Assembly: GCA_964536965.1 (NCBI GenBank)
Contig: CAZIAL010000002.1
Span: 100,489-164,488 of the forward strand
Source: JACMQW01 sp964536965
Lineage (GTDB): Bacteria; Bdellovibrionota; UBA1018
DNA length: 64,000 nucleotides
Direction: 5' to 3'
The position numbers were made by a program, and so were the translations under genes. Below are positions 42,208 to 51,596 of this stretch, piece by piece; within the stretch, counting starts at the first letter, position 1, and each line of letters starts with the position of its first letter. The notes beneath the pieces were generated by a model. The model was not told the origin of the DNA. It ran no database searches and worked only from the letters and a program-made list of their open reading frames with translations.

Positions 42208-43841
42208 CGCGTTTTCCTCAGTCTCAGCCGGGTTAAAGTCGTATAGCTTCCCGTGAGCGAAATGGTCTCGGGAGCGATAGGCTCGATTCGCTCACTAAGG
42301 ACCAATGCATTGCTCCAGTGCCATAGCGGAAAATAAGGCAGTTCTTCCAGCACGCGCAACTGGATCTTTGCCAGGATTTCGCGGCGGCGGGGAAGCGAGA
42401 CTTCCCGTCCGGTCTCTTCGATCCAGCGGTCCAGGAGGGGGTCGGCGTAGCCGACGCGGTTGTCTTTGCTCGTCGAACGGAGCGCGCGATGATAGATCGA
42501 GCCGTCGGACACGCCGATCCAGCGGCCCATGTGCATCTGGAAATTTCCCTTTCGAATCGAGGCGAAAAACACGGAAGGTTCGACCGGCTCGAGATCGAGG
42601 TGAATTCCGACCTTCCCGAGCATTCCGCGCAGCACCTGGGCGAGCTCCAACCCGACCTTATCCGTGGTGGTTTTATATCTGATCCGCAGCCGGACCCCGT
42701 CCGCATCGGGGAAATAGCCGGCTTCTTCGAGAAGTCGGATGCTGGAGGCGGGGTCGAAGGTGGAGGCTTGGGGGGGGATTCCCTCGGGCAGCGAGGGACT
42801 TAAGAAACTAGAAGCGACGGTGGCCTGCCGACGCAGGACGAAGTCGACGAACGCGCGGCGGTCGATCGCGCGCGCGATGGCCTGGCGAACCGTTTTCGAG
42901 CGAAGCACGGGATCTCGAAGATTAAAGGCGAGGAAAGTCGTATTCACGCCGTCGCGAGCCACGAGGCGAAATCCGCGCAGCGGATCCGCGGTAATCCAGT
43001 TCGACTTCGTGGGAGAGAGAGAATTCATGACGACGTCGCCTTCTCCGCCCATGAGCTTCAGAAGTCGTGAAGTTTCCTCCCGGACGACTTCGAATCGAAG
43101 CACCGGGGCGAGCGGTTCGCGCGGGAGCAGACGAATCGTCCGTTCGAAAGTGGCGGGATAAGGATCGACCGAGTACCGCCCGTTCGTCACGAGGATCTCG
43201 CCGGGTTTCGGATCGCGACATGGATTATCGGGATCGCCCGCGATTCCGAAATAACGAAGCATCGAAAGGTTCTTCGCGAGATACGGATCCGGTTGCGAGA
43301 GTTCGAAGACCAGAACGCCGCTTCCGGGCTTCACTCCGGTCACGTTTGGAAAGCCGGCTCGATGGGGCGACTTCAGCTCCGGCGAAAGGTAGTTCTGGAC
43401 GCACCGGAGAATCCTCGCATGGGTGAGGAAAGTGCCGGCGTGATCGGTCTCCGATTCGGATCCCAGCGTGAAGACGGCGCGCCGCCCACCCGCCTCGAAG
43501 CGCCATTTTTTCGACAGGTCAGGAACGGCTTCGAGATTTTCGTCCAGTCCCGTGAGCGCGCGGAAGACCAGCATCTGGAGTCTTTGGCCGATCGCATCGA
43601 GCGAGTGCCGTGGATTCATTGTCGCGGGCGAGCTCTCGACGAGCACGCGAATCTCGTTTTCGATATTCGACTGTTCCGCGCCTTTTTTTTTGCAGCCGAT
43701 CAGTGGCGCCGCGGCGATTGCGAGTGAAACGAAAACTACCGAAATCCGCCGAATGCTTTTAGAATAAGTCTTTGCCGCGAATTTTATCCGCTGGAGCTTT
43801 TCCATGTTCGGTCTATCCGGAAAGATAAAGCAGTTTCCCAT
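42204..43841 (-). CDS. Family 5 extracellular solute-binding lipoprotein (oligopeptide type)
   Basis: 545 aa from the ATG at 43841, which has AGGAG 6 bases upstream; a second ATG at 43805 gives 533 aa. A lipoprotein signal ends in APLIGC. The mature part matches SBP_bac_5: SSPATMNPRHSLDAIGQRLQMLVFRALTGL, then KTVRQAIARAIDRRAFVD and TFDPASSIRLLEEAGYFP. These bind peptides or other solutes and deliver them to an ABC permease, but no permease or ATPase gene is adjacent. Starts of this gene and the divergent transglycosylase overlap (see findings). Confidence 0.87.
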   Translation of the reverse strand: MGNCFIFPDRPNMEKLQRIKFAAKTYSKSIRRISVVFVSLAIAAAPLIGCKKKGAEQSNIENEIRVLVESSPATMNPRHSLDAIGQRLQMLVFRALTGLDENLEAVPDLSKKWRFEAGGRRAVFTLGSESETDHAGTFLTHARILRCVQNYLSPELKSPHRAGFPNVTGVKPGSGVLVFELSQPDPYLAKNLSMLRYFGIAGDPDNPCRDPKPGEILVTNGRYSVDPYPATFERTIRLLPREPLAPVLRFEVVREETSRLLKLMGGEGDVVMNSLSPTKSNWITADPLRGFRLVARDGVNTTFLAFNLRDPVLRSKTVRQAIARAIDRRAFVDFVLRRQATVASSFLSPSLPEGIPPQASTFDPASSIRLLEEAGYFPDADGVRLRIRYKTTTDKVGLELAQVLRGMLGKVGIHLDLEPVEPSVFFASIRKGNFQMHMGRWIGVSDGSIYHRALRSTSKDNRVGYADPLLDRWIEETGREVSLPRRREILAKIQLRVLEELPYFPLWHWSNALVLSERIEPIAPETISLTGSYTTLTRLRLRKTR

Positions 43842-45051
43842 GATTCTCCTGGCGCTCGTCGCCGTTGCGTCGCCGCGATCTTCCGTCGCCGCTCCGAAGG
43901 ATCTGCTCCCCGAGTTTAGGGTTCCCGCCGGTGGAGTGCTACGAGAAAGCGTCGATTTTTGGATTAAGATTTACGGTCAGTACACTTCGCGCGAGGGAGT
44001 CATCCACGATACGAAATATCCGTCGGTCGTTTACGGCGCGTATGATTTTCGGAAATCCAAGGAGTCTCGTTATCGCGTTGTGAAGCGGGAGAAAGAACGG
44101 ATAAAGAAGATTCTGGTTCGCTTGCACGAAATCGGAGCGGGTTCCGACCCGGCCGTGATCGCGAAGCTGAGCGATCCGGAAGAGCGCCGAATCGCGGAGC
44201 TGTTCCGCGGGATCGACGACCCGAGCAAGTTTCTGGGAGCGGCTCACTATCGACGGGTGCGATTCCAGCTCGGACAAAAGGACCGATTTCTCGAGGGATA
44301 TAAGCTCTCGGGAGAGTACCTGCCTTACATGGAAGAAATTTTCATCGAACGGGGAATGCCCTTCGAGCTGACCCGGCTCCCATTTGTGGAATCGAGTTTC
44401 AACACCCTCGCTCGCTCGAAGGTGGGAGCGAGCGGAATCTGGCAGTTCATGCGCACGACCGGCGACGACTTTCTCGAAATCGACGACGCCGTCGACGAAC
44501 GCAACGATCCGCTTCGGGCCACGGAGGCCGCGGCGCAGCTCCTGAAGATTAACCACACGACACTCGGAAACTGGCCCCTGGCGGTCACGGCCTATAATCA
44601 CGGGCGATCGAGTTTGCTTCGCGCGCGCAATCGGCTCGGCACCTCCGACCTCGAGGACATCATCCTGAGGAACCGGATTCGCGGGTTCGGATTCGCGAGC
44701 GCGAACTTTTTCGCCTGTCTCGTGGCGGCGCTCGAGGTGGAACGAAATCCGAAGAAGTATTTCGGAGACGATACGGACCGACTTCGCCCGCATCGATTTT
44801 TCGAGGTGAAGCTGCCGAAGGGAATTCTCTTTAAGGACTTGCTCGCCTTTCTGAAACTGAAGAAGAAGCCTTTGATCGAGCTGAATCCGGGGCTGACCGA
44901 ACTCGCCCTGAAATCGAAGTCGCCGATTCCCGCCGGTTACCGTCTCCGGGTCCCCAATCCGAAGGGAAGCGGTACGGATTCCGACCGAGCTTCGAAGCGC
45001 CGGGTCTTTCTCGCGGGATTCGCAAAGATTCCGACGACTTATAAGCGGTAA
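43804..45051 (+). CDS. MltD-like membrane-bound lytic transglycosylase
   Basis: 415 aa from the ATG at 43804 (GGAG 8 bases upstream); ATG 43840 is a possible later start. Signal peptide LLALVAVASPRSSVAA. The SLT domain has PFVESSFNTLARSKVGASGIWQFM with the catalytic Glu, and AVTAYNHGRSSL further on, as in MltD. The C-terminus IELNPGLT...IPAGYRLRVP looks like a single LysM peptidoglycan-binding motif. It cleaves peptidoglycan to 1,6-anhydro-muropeptides. Divergent from the binding-lipoprotein gene, with overlapping starts. Confidence 0.87.
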   Translation: MFGLSGKIKQFPMILLALVAVASPRSSVAAPKDLLPEFRVPAGGVLRESVDFWIKIYGQYTSREGVIHDTKYPSVVYGAYDFRKSKESRYRVVKREKERIKKILVRLHEIGAGSDPAVIAKLSDPEERRIAELFRGIDDPSKFLGAAHYRRVRFQLGQKDRFLEGYKLSGEYLPYMEEIFIERGMPFELTRLPFVESSFNTLARSKVGASGIWQFMRTTGDDFLEIDDAVDERNDPLRATEAAAQLLKINHTTLGNWPLAVTAYNHGRSSLLRARNRLGTSDLEDIILRNRIRGFGFASANFFACLVAALEVERNPKKYFGDDTDRLRPHRFFEVKLPKGILFKDLLAFLKLKKKPLIELNPGLTELALKSKSPIPAGYRLRVPNPKGSGTDSDRASKRRVFLAGFAKIPTTYKR

Positions 45052-45082
45052 AGCCGCCCCTCGCACGAGCCGATAAGGAACT

Positions 45083-46159
45083 ATGGGGGTCTGGCTAAAA
45101 ACGGTCGCCGGCATTTGGACCGCGGCGCTCTTCTTCGCGGTGGGTCAGCCCTCGTCCGCGCGCGCAAGCGATGAGATCTTGTTCGGCTCGGAATTCACGT
45201 TCTCGAGTATTCGAGCTCTGCTGGGCGAAAACAACATCGTCCGCTACGAAGGGACGCTGATGCGGGCCCTCGAGAAGTACGCGGCGGAAATCACCCGTCG
45301 CTGTGAATCCGGGGACGCGTGCCTGTCGGAGATCCGCTATGGCGATGTCGATGGGAGTCGCCAAATCGCGGAAGTCTCGGTTCTTTTCTCGGACGGATTC
45401 CAGTTTTCGGTGAAGACCGACGCGAACGTCCTGGAGTTCTCGATGACGCCGCAGACCTCGCGCCAATGGGAAGCGCGCGAGCCCCAGATCGAAGACTGGG
45501 TGTTCGGCGGGATGAAACGCGCAGGTCTCGCCCCCCAGAAATTTTTCGGGAGTGGCCATGTGAACATCGACAAGGCCACGGCCTTTGGTGGAGACGTGCG
45601 GCGCTTTCGGGATTTTTTGGTCGATTTCCATAACCACCCGGGACTCGCGGAAGGGATCCTCGAGAAGGATCCTTTTAACGCTCGTTCGATTTCCCGACTC
45701 CCGGAACAAAACCGCCGAAATTTCGAAAAACTGATCGCCGCAGTCGATCGCGGCGAAATCACCTCCATCGAGGAACTCGAGCGCCGTATCGTCGCGGATG
45801 TCTACGCGGATCAGGGTTGGGGAAAAAGCCATAGCCTGAACTTTCACGGGAACCGCCTCGAAGTTCGCTCGGTCCGGGCCCAGCGCTCGTCCGACCAGTT
45901 TACGGCGCTCACGGAACTTTTCGAGGGACGGATTCGGTATCTCCATTCCCTTCGCGTGGCCGGGAAGCCGGTCCAGCTGATCCGGGATGTAGGCGCCAGC
46001 GCGGGTCTACAGAGTTTTAGCCAGGCTCACTATTACGTCCGGGATGCGGGACTGGACTGGGCCCGCTTTAAAAAGACCCTGCTTCCGAGCTATTACCCCT
46101 ATCCCGGGGTACTCAGCCGTGAGGTGGCCTACGGAAAACGGATCGAATGCGTTTACTGA
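45083..46159 (+). CDS. Exported protein, possibly glutamine-synthetase/amidoligase fold
   Basis: 358 aa from an ATG with TAAGGA upstream. Signal peptide (TAALFFAVGQPSSARA). Middle motifs FGSGHVNIDKATAFGG and RFRDFLVDFHNHPGL, then LEVRSVRAQRSSDQF followed by ALTELFEGRIRYL, resemble the metal-binding strands and helix of carboxylate-amine ligases (GSG.H.H, then E.R). An exported ligase would be unusual because ATP is absent outside the cytoplasm, so the similarity may only reflect the fold. Function unknown. Co-directional with the transglycosylase 31 bases upstream. Confidence 0.5.
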   Translation: MGVWLKTVAGIWTAALFFAVGQPSSARASDEILFGSEFTFSSIRALLGENNIVRYEGTLMRALEKYAAEITRRCESGDACLSEIRYGDVDGSRQIAEVSVLFSDGFQFSVKTDANVLEFSMTPQTSRQWEAREPQIEDWVFGGMKRAGLAPQKFFGSGHVNIDKATAFGGDVRRFRDFLVDFHNHPGLAEGILEKDPFNARSISRLPEQNRRNFEKLIAAVDRGEITSIEELERRIVADVYADQGWGKSHSLNFHGNRLEVRSVRAQRSSDQFTALTELFEGRIRYLHSLRVAGKPVQLIRDVGASAGLQSFSQAHYYVRDAGLDWARFKKTLLPSYYPYPGVLSREVAYGKRIECVY

Positions 46160-46161
46160 AT

Positions 46162-46417
46162 GAAGAGCAAACAAACCAAGCTCTTCGACTATTTCGGGAA
46201 TGCCTGGGGGGGCATCGGCAAACCGTGACGAAAATAGCGGTTTTTCGTCACCGCGAAAGACTTGCCAATATATTTGCTCTGCGTTAAACCCCGTTCCATC
46301 CAAACCACGCGCCCGTGACGTCTCTCCAACCCGCGCGTTCGTTTGCCCATATTTCCCCCCAATTCTCGAATTGGGTACACCGAAGGGGCGATTTCCCATG
46401 ATGGGGGTCGCCCCTTC
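46162..46417 (+). promoter_or_regulatory. Leader region of udk with four inverted repeats
   Basis: Four inverted repeats in 256 bases: GAAGAGC/GCTCTTC (46165-46190 region, 7 bp), GTGACGAAAA/TTTTCGTCAC (46225-46234 with 46242-46251, 10 bp perfect), CCCAATTC/GAATTGGG (46358-46375, 8 bp), and GAAGGGGCGA/TCGCCCCTTC (46382-46391 with 46408-46417, 10 bp perfect, touching an ATG). The first may end the upstream gene; the last is placed to control translation or transcription of udk. Confidence 0.55.
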
Positions 46418-46435
46418 ATGCTAATGAATGCATCC

Positions 46436-47038
46436 ATGTATTTGATCGGGATTGCCGGCGGATCGGGTTCGGGGAAAACCACGTTCTCGAAGAAAATCAT
46501 TCAGCGGGTGAACGATCCCGGCGTCGTATTGCTGTCCCAGGATTCTTACTATCTTTCCGCGCCCTCAGCGCAGCACCGGGTGCACGGGGAAGCGAACTTC
46601 GACCATCCGGACTCCTTCGACTGGCCTCTGCTTCGTGACCATCTCGCGCGACTGAAGCGTGGAGATGAAGTGGCCGTTCCCGTTTATGATTACAAGACGA
46701 GCCGGCGCACCTCGGACACTCAGGTGGTCGGGCCCGCGAAAGTCGTCATCCTCGAGGGAATCTTTACTCTCTGGGATCAGGAGCTTCGAGATCTTTTCGA
46801 TCTGAAGGTTTATCTGCACGTCGAATCCGATATTCGTTTCATTCGACGACTCCATCGCGACGTACGCGAGCGCGGACGAACGCACGACGAGATCATCCGT
46901 CGCTACTACGATACGGTTCGTCCGATGCACCAACTTTACCTGGAACCGACGCGCAAATACGCCGATTTAATCGTCGGTGAAGAAAGTGACGTCGCCGCGG
47001 ACATCTTGGCGGCGCGAGTGCGCGAACTTCTCGCATAA
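46436..47038 (+). CDS. udk: Uridine/cytidine kinase
   Basis: 200 aa from the ATG at 46436; in-frame ATGs at 46418 and 46424 are alternatives. P-loop GIAGGSGSGKTTF, the QDSYY substrate motif, NFDHPDSFDW (the conserved 'FDHPDAFD'), and VILEGIFTLWD identify Udk. RRLHRDVRERGRT is the phosphate-binding lid. It phosphorylates uridine and cytidine in pyrimidine salvage. None of the candidate starts has a good Shine-Dalgarno sequence, and a 10-bp perfect hairpin ends directly at the 46418 ATG. Confidence 0.93.
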   Translation: MYLIGIAGGSGSGKTTFSKKIIQRVNDPGVVLLSQDSYYLSAPSAQHRVHGEANFDHPDSFDWPLLRDHLARLKRGDEVAVPVYDYKTSRRTSDTQVVGPAKVVILEGIFTLWDQELRDLFDLKVYLHVESDIRFIRRLHRDVRERGRTHDEIIRRYYDTVRPMHQLYLEPTRKYADLIVGEESDVAADILAARVRELLA

Positions 47039-47080
47039 TTCCGTGGCCCATCGCCTCGGTTTCGAGGCAAAATCGAGGTT

Positions 47081-48784
47081 ATGAAAGACTCATTCCTCGA
47101 TTCCCTCCCCGTGGAAGCGGGATCCCTTCGGATCATCCCCCTCGGCGGCCTGGGCGAGATCGGGATGAATTGCCTGCTGATCGAGTCGCCCGAGGAAATC
47201 ATCGTCCTCGACTGCGGGGTCATGTTCAGCGAGCTCGACCACTTCGGGATCGAATTCGTGATTCCGGATTTTTCCTACCTGAAAGATCGCGCGGCGAAAG
47301 TGAAGGCGATCATTCTCACGCACGGACACGAGGACCATATCGGAGCGGTGCCGTACCTGCTGAAGAACGGCATCCGAGCCCCGCTTTACGCTTCGCCGTT
47401 TACTTCGCTCATGCTTCGCGAAAAGCTGACCGAGTTCGGACTCCTCCAGGCGACCGAGATTCGCACGTTCAAGATGGGCGGAACGTTCGCCACGAAGGAC
47501 TTTCGCGTGACGACGACGTCCGTGAACCACTCGATCGTCGACGCGGCCGCGCTCATCATCGATACGCCAGTGGGAAAGATCGTCCACACCGGAGACTTTA
47601 AAATGGACCCGTCGCCTTTTTTCGGGCAGCGGATGGATGAAAAAGTCTTCAAGCAAGCGGGCGAAGAGGGCGTTCTGCTTCTCTTGTCCGATTCGACGAA
47701 CGTCGAGCGTCACTCGCATTCCCAGAGCGAAAGCGACGTCTACCAGTCTTTCGACAAACTTTTCGCCGCCGCGGAGGGGCTCACGGTCGTCGCGATGTTC
47801 TCTTCGAACGTCGCGCGGATGGCCCAGGTCTTCGACCTGGCGAAGAAGCAAGGCAAACGCATCGCGCTTTGCGGACGGAGCATGGAGAAAAATTTCCAGC
47901 TCGCCGTCGAGTCCGGTAAAATCAACGAATCCGCGAGCCAGCTGATTTCGCTCGCCCAGGTCGATGATTTCGACCGCGAGAAAGTCATCGTCCTTTCGAC
48001 CGGCACGCAAGGCGAGTACCGCGCGGCGCTCTTCCGGATCGCGCAGGGCGAACATTCCCTGATCGACCTCCGAGAAGGAGACCGCGTGCTCATGAGCTCC
48101 CGGTTCATTCCCGGAAACGAGAAAGAAGTCGGGCGAATGATCAACAATCTTTTCAAGCAAGGTGCCGACGTTCTGTACGAAGCCACCCATGCGATCCACG
48201 TCTCCGGACACGCGACTCGTCCCGAGCTGAAGATGATGCTCGAGTGGACCAAACCCCGGTTCTTCCTGCCGATCCACGGAGAGTATCGTCATCTCGTCCA
48301 CCACGCGCGAGTGGCGACCGAAACGGGCATGAAAGACGAGCAGATCCTGGTCGTATCGAATGGGGCGGTGCTATCGATCGGGGAATCCCATTTCGAAATC
48401 GTCCACCAGATGGATGAGGAGCCGCGTACGTTCATCGACGGTTCGGTCATGAATGAGATCACGAAAGACATCCTGAAGGATCGACGTAAGCTCGGCGAAA
48501 GCGGAGCGGTCTTCGTTCTGATGACCCGCGAACCGGATACCGGGAACGTCATTGCGGGACCGGAGATTATTTTCCGCGGAGTCGCAACGCCCGATACCGA
48601 AGGGCTCATGATCGAGAAAGCGCGCGAGGTCGTGCTCCGTCTCGTGCGTGAGGCGAAGAAACAGGCAGATCGTGGCGATCATTCCGGAGATCTCGCCGAA
48701 ACGATTCGGGTCGAGGTGCGCCGGGCGGTCCACTCGATTCTCGGGAAAAAACCGGTCGTCATCCCATTCATCCTGGATCTTTAG
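47081..48784 (+). CDS. rnj: Ribonuclease J
   Basis: 567 aa metallo-beta-lactamase/beta-CASP nuclease with 5'-exonuclease and endonuclease activity in mRNA decay and rRNA maturation. The zinc motif THGHEDHIGAVPYLL, VNHSIVDA, HTGDFKMD, LLSDSTNVE and SGHATRPEL are present, followed by the beta-CASP segment and C-terminal domain. RNase J is typical of Gram-positives and some deltaproteobacterial lineages but absent from most gammaproteobacteria. It has GAGG upstream of the ATG. The epimerase gene begins 2 bases after the stop. Confidence 0.95.
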   Translation: MKDSFLDSLPVEAGSLRIIPLGGLGEIGMNCLLIESPEEIIVLDCGVMFSELDHFGIEFVIPDFSYLKDRAAKVKAIILTHGHEDHIGAVPYLLKNGIRAPLYASPFTSLMLREKLTEFGLLQATEIRTFKMGGTFATKDFRVTTTSVNHSIVDAAALIIDTPVGKIVHTGDFKMDPSPFFGQRMDEKVFKQAGEEGVLLLLSDSTNVERHSHSQSESDVYQSFDKLFAAAEGLTVVAMFSSNVARMAQVFDLAKKQGKRIALCGRSMEKNFQLAVESGKINESASQLISLAQVDDFDREKVIVLSTGTQGEYRAALFRIAQGEHSLIDLREGDRVLMSSRFIPGNEKEVGRMINNLFKQGADVLYEATHAIHVSGHATRPELKMMLEWTKPRFFLPIHGEYRHLVHHARVATETGMKDEQILVVSNGAVLSIGESHFEIVHQMDEEPRTFIDGSVMNEITKDILKDRRKLGESGAVFVLMTREPDTGNVIAGPEIIFRGVATPDTEGLMIEKAREVVLRLVREAKKQADRGDHSGDLAETIRVEVRRAVHSILGKKPVVIPFILDL

Positions 48785-48786
48785 AC

Positions 48787-49842
48787 ATGGCACCATTCGC
48801 GGACTTCGATCTTGGACGGTTACGCGGGAAGCGGGTGCTGATCACCGGGGCGACGGGTTTTCTGGGGGGCGCGATCGCCGCCCGACTGCTCGCGGATGGA
48901 ATTTCGGTCGTCGCGCAGGGGCGCAAGGAATCCGTGCTCGCGCGGCTCCGGGAGAAGGGAGCGATGCCCGCGGCGGCCGATCTCGCGAGTGCGCCGGACG
49001 TCGCGCGCCTCTTCGCCGAGTTCGGTGCGATCACCCACGTCGTCCACTGCGCCGCGCTCTCGAGCCCCTGGGGAACTTACGCGGAATTTTACCGCGCGAA
49101 CGTGACGGCGACGGAACTTCTCGCCGACGCGGCGCTCGCCGCGGGCGTGGAACGGTTCATCCATATCTCGACCGCGAGCATCTATTCGGCGCGCATGCAT
49201 CGGCGCGCGATTCGCGAAGACGCGCCTCTGCCCCCGAAAAAGGTCAGCGGCTACGGAGAAACCAAATGGCTCTCGGAGGTGCGCCTCGACGAACGCATCG
49301 GACGCGGGCTTTGGGCGATTAAACTTCGGCCCTTGAACGTCATGGGTGCTGGCGACGCCACGGTTTTTCCGCGTCTCCTGCGTTTAGCCCAGAAGGCTTT
49401 CATTCCGATTCTTCCCGAAGGCGATGCGGAGACCGATTTCACCCCGGTCGAGAACGTCGTGGATTGCGTGCTCGCGGGACTTACGACCGAGGCGAACCTC
49501 GCGGGCCGCGCCTATAACATCTCCAATGGCGAGCCCGTGACGATTCCTGAAGCGCTCGCGCTCTTCCATCACGAACTCGGGATTCCCACGCGCGAAAAAA
49601 AGCTGCGACCGGGAGCCGCGTTCCTGGTCGCGCGCGCGGTCGAATGGACGCATCGTAAATTTCTTCGGGGCCGCGAGCCGGGCATCACCGTACAGGCGCT
49701 TTGCGCTCTTTTTTACAGCCGTAGTCTGGACATCTCGGCGGCGCGCAAGGATCTGGGATTTCGTCCGCCCGGGGACACGCTCACTTTCGTTCGTGAGCGT
49801 GTCCGCGAGTATCGAAAGTCGAAAGACGAGAGGGCGTCGTGA
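48787..49842 (+). CDS. NAD-dependent epimerase / 3-beta-HSD-type dehydrogenase
   Basis: 351 aa extended SDR. VLITGATGFLGGAIA binds NAD near the N-terminus, HVVHCAALSSPWG is the next signature, ISTASIYS carries the catalytic Ser, and YGETKW carries the catalytic YxxxK. RPLNVMGAGD and FTPVENVVDCVL fit the 3-beta-hydroxysteroid dehydrogenase/OleD-like branch, which acts on sterol-like or beta-hydroxy lipids and sugars. Substrate unknown. Co-transcribed with rnj. Confidence 0.86.
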   Translation: MAPFADFDLGRLRGKRVLITGATGFLGGAIAARLLADGISVVAQGRKESVLARLREKGAMPAAADLASAPDVARLFAEFGAITHVVHCAALSSPWGTYAEFYRANVTATELLADAALAAGVERFIHISTASIYSARMHRRAIREDAPLPPKKVSGYGETKWLSEVRLDERIGRGLWAIKLRPLNVMGAGDATVFPRLLRLAQKAFIPILPEGDAETDFTPVENVVDCVLAGLTTEANLAGRAYNISNGEPVTIPEALALFHHELGIPTREKKLRPGAAFLVARAVEWTHRKFLRGREPGITVQALCALFYSRSLDISAARKDLGFRPPGDTLTFVRERVREYRKSKDERAS

Positions 49843-49843
49843 T

Positions 49844-51190
49844 CTAGAAGTGGAAAGGGTGGATTTCCACAAGGTTCCGCGCGGAAATGGACTTCGGCCA
49901 TTTCGAAGCGGACTTCTTCGGCGCTTCCGGAGCTTCGGGCGTCTCTTGCTTCGTAACCGCGCGATAGGGATCATCCGCGAGTTCGATCATATAGAGCGCC
50001 GGTTTCAGATTCGCCGCGAAGGTAGGATCGATCGCTTCCTGACCCGGATAGAAGCCGCCTTCCCAGATCGACGAAGGGGTGAGTTCGAAGGTGAACGCGA
50101 AAATTCCGTGCTCGCCGTAAGCCCAGTCCGTCGTATCGCCGGATGCGATGTAGAGATCGCTCGCCTGCTGGGGGGTGTATCCGTTCCATCCCGACATCGT
50201 GCGCGCCATCGTTTCGAAAACCGCCAGATCTTTCGGCGTCTCGATCGAGTCGTACTTATGTCCCCACGGATACAGGATCAGCTCCGAGAAGGTATGAAAG
50301 GAGAGGAGGACCTTCGCATTCAGATGGAGTTCGACGAAATTTTTTACGATCTGGGTTTCGGGTTCGGAGAATGGGTGCTCGCCCATGTAAACGTCCGAAT
50401 TGGTATTGGTCGAAGATCCGCCGGTTCCCCACTGGTAGCCGTAGTTCCGGTTCAGATCGACGCCGAAGGTGCCATCGCCGTTCGGGCGCCGATTTTTTCG
50501 CCAGCTTTTATAGTTCCCCGTCGAGATGTCGAATTCCGAGCCGTCCGGGTTCACCAGCGGCACGAACCAGATGTCGCGTGAATCGAGCAGCGCCGAGAGC
50601 TTCGGGTCGGCCTTGTTTTTAAGCAGGTAGTCCGCGAGGCGAAGCGGAATTTCGGTCGAGAGATGCTCCCGCGCGTGGTGAGTACCGAGGAAGATTGCGC
50701 CGGGTTTGTTGCTTCGTCCGCGGTTCAGCGATCCACGGTCGGTATTCAGTTGGAGGGCGTAAATTTCCCGTCCCTCGAGGGAAGTCCCGATGACGTGGAC
50801 TTTCGCGTGCCCGGGATTTTCCTGTGCCATTCGGAAAAGGGCCGTTTTCACTTCGGCGTAGTCGTGGAAGTTCGCGTCCTTTTCGGGGAATCCGGGGGCC
50901 GCGGACTTCGAAGAAATTCCGCCGTGGCCTCCGCGACCGATCGAGGCGTCGAAATTTCCGAGGACCTTGATTCCGGCGGCTTCGATCGCGCGGATCGTTT
51001 CGGCGTCGGCGAATCCCCAGCTCGAATCACTGCGAAGGAATTCGATGCTCATCCCGAGGGTGGAAGCCGTCGTCCGCGTTTCGCGAGTGTGGGCATCGAT
51101 TTGGATAAAACGTTGTTCGAGGTTTCGGGGGGCGGCCAGGGCCGCCGAGGAGAAGACGAAAGAGAGCGCGATCAGAAAGAGTGTTTTCAT
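49844..51190 (-). CDS. Exported M14-family zinc carboxypeptidase
   Basis: 448 aa with a signal peptide (TLFLIALSFVFSSAALA). Zinc and catalytic residues: GTHHAREHLSTE (HxxE), FHTFSELILYPWG (zinc His), and FTFELTPSSIWEGGFYPG with the catalytic Glu; NPDGSEFD holds the conserved Asn-Pro-Asp. An N-terminal propeptide of about 90 residues is probable. It trims C-terminal residues from peptides outside the cytoplasm, suiting a proteolytic or predatory lifestyle. Convergent with the epimerase gene by a 1-base gap. Confidence 0.92.
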   Translation of the reverse strand: MKTLFLIALSFVFSSAALAAPRNLEQRFIQIDAHTRETRTTASTLGMSIEFLRSDSSWGFADAETIRAIEAAGIKVLGNFDASIGRGGHGGISSKSAAPGFPEKDANFHDYAEVKTALFRMAQENPGHAKVHVIGTSLEGREIYALQLNTDRGSLNRGRSNKPGAIFLGTHHAREHLSTEIPLRLADYLLKNKADPKLSALLDSRDIWFVPLVNPDGSEFDISTGNYKSWRKNRRPNGDGTFGVDLNRNYGYQWGTGGSSTNTNSDVYMGEHPFSEPETQIVKNFVELHLNAKVLLSFHTFSELILYPWGHKYDSIETPKDLAVFETMARTMSGWNGYTPQQASDLYIASGDTTDWAYGEHGIFAFTFELTPSSIWEGGFYPGQEAIDPTFAANLKPALYMIELADDPYRAVTKQETPEAPEAPKKSASKWPKSISARNLVEIHPFHF

Positions 51191-51368
51191 GGTTACCGTC
51201 CTTAGTAATGAAGGAATGGTATCGCCTGTCAGAAAACCGACAAGTCTCCCTGTGTCATTCTTGAATCATTTCCGAGGGTTATAAAACGCCAGGATTAATA
51301 CTTTATTAACCCGGTCAAGCTTTAGTCCCCCCCACCCGAAATGTGTCTTGAAAGGGGTCAGTTTACAT

Positions 51369-51596
51369 ATGGGCAAGAAACCAGAAGTTCAGGCAGCGGG
51401 AGCACAGGGCGGGAAGACGATTTGCGGAGCGGAGGGCTGTAAAACCTCTGATCACCGCTTTGGTTTCTGCACCGAGCATTACGAACAGTTTAAATTCGGA
51501 CTGATCAAAAAAGACGGCAAGGCCGTCTCCGACTACGAGAAAAAGTTCGGGCATTACGAGGCGTTCAAACGCCGCGTCGCCCAAAAGGCTGCTTAA
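51369..51596 (+). CDS. Small putative zinc-finger protein
   Basis: 75 aa from the ATG at 51369. TICGAEGCKTSDHRFGFC followed by TEHYEQF gives a C-x4-C...C-x2-H arrangement likely to bind one zinc ion. The C-terminal half is a basic/charged helix. It is cytoplasmic (no signal). Function unknown, but the sequence looks like a real, compact domain, and a strong terminator follows. Confidence 0.7.
   Translation: MGKKPEVQAAGAQGGKTICGAEGCKTSDHRFGFCTEHYEQFKFGLIKKDGKAVSDYEKKFGHYEAFKRRVAQKAA

Noticed and set aside
47090..48304. 404-codon minus-strand open frame opposite rnj
   Set aside because: It is antisense to ribonuclease J, whose motifs are all intact; the composition is that of a shadow frame.
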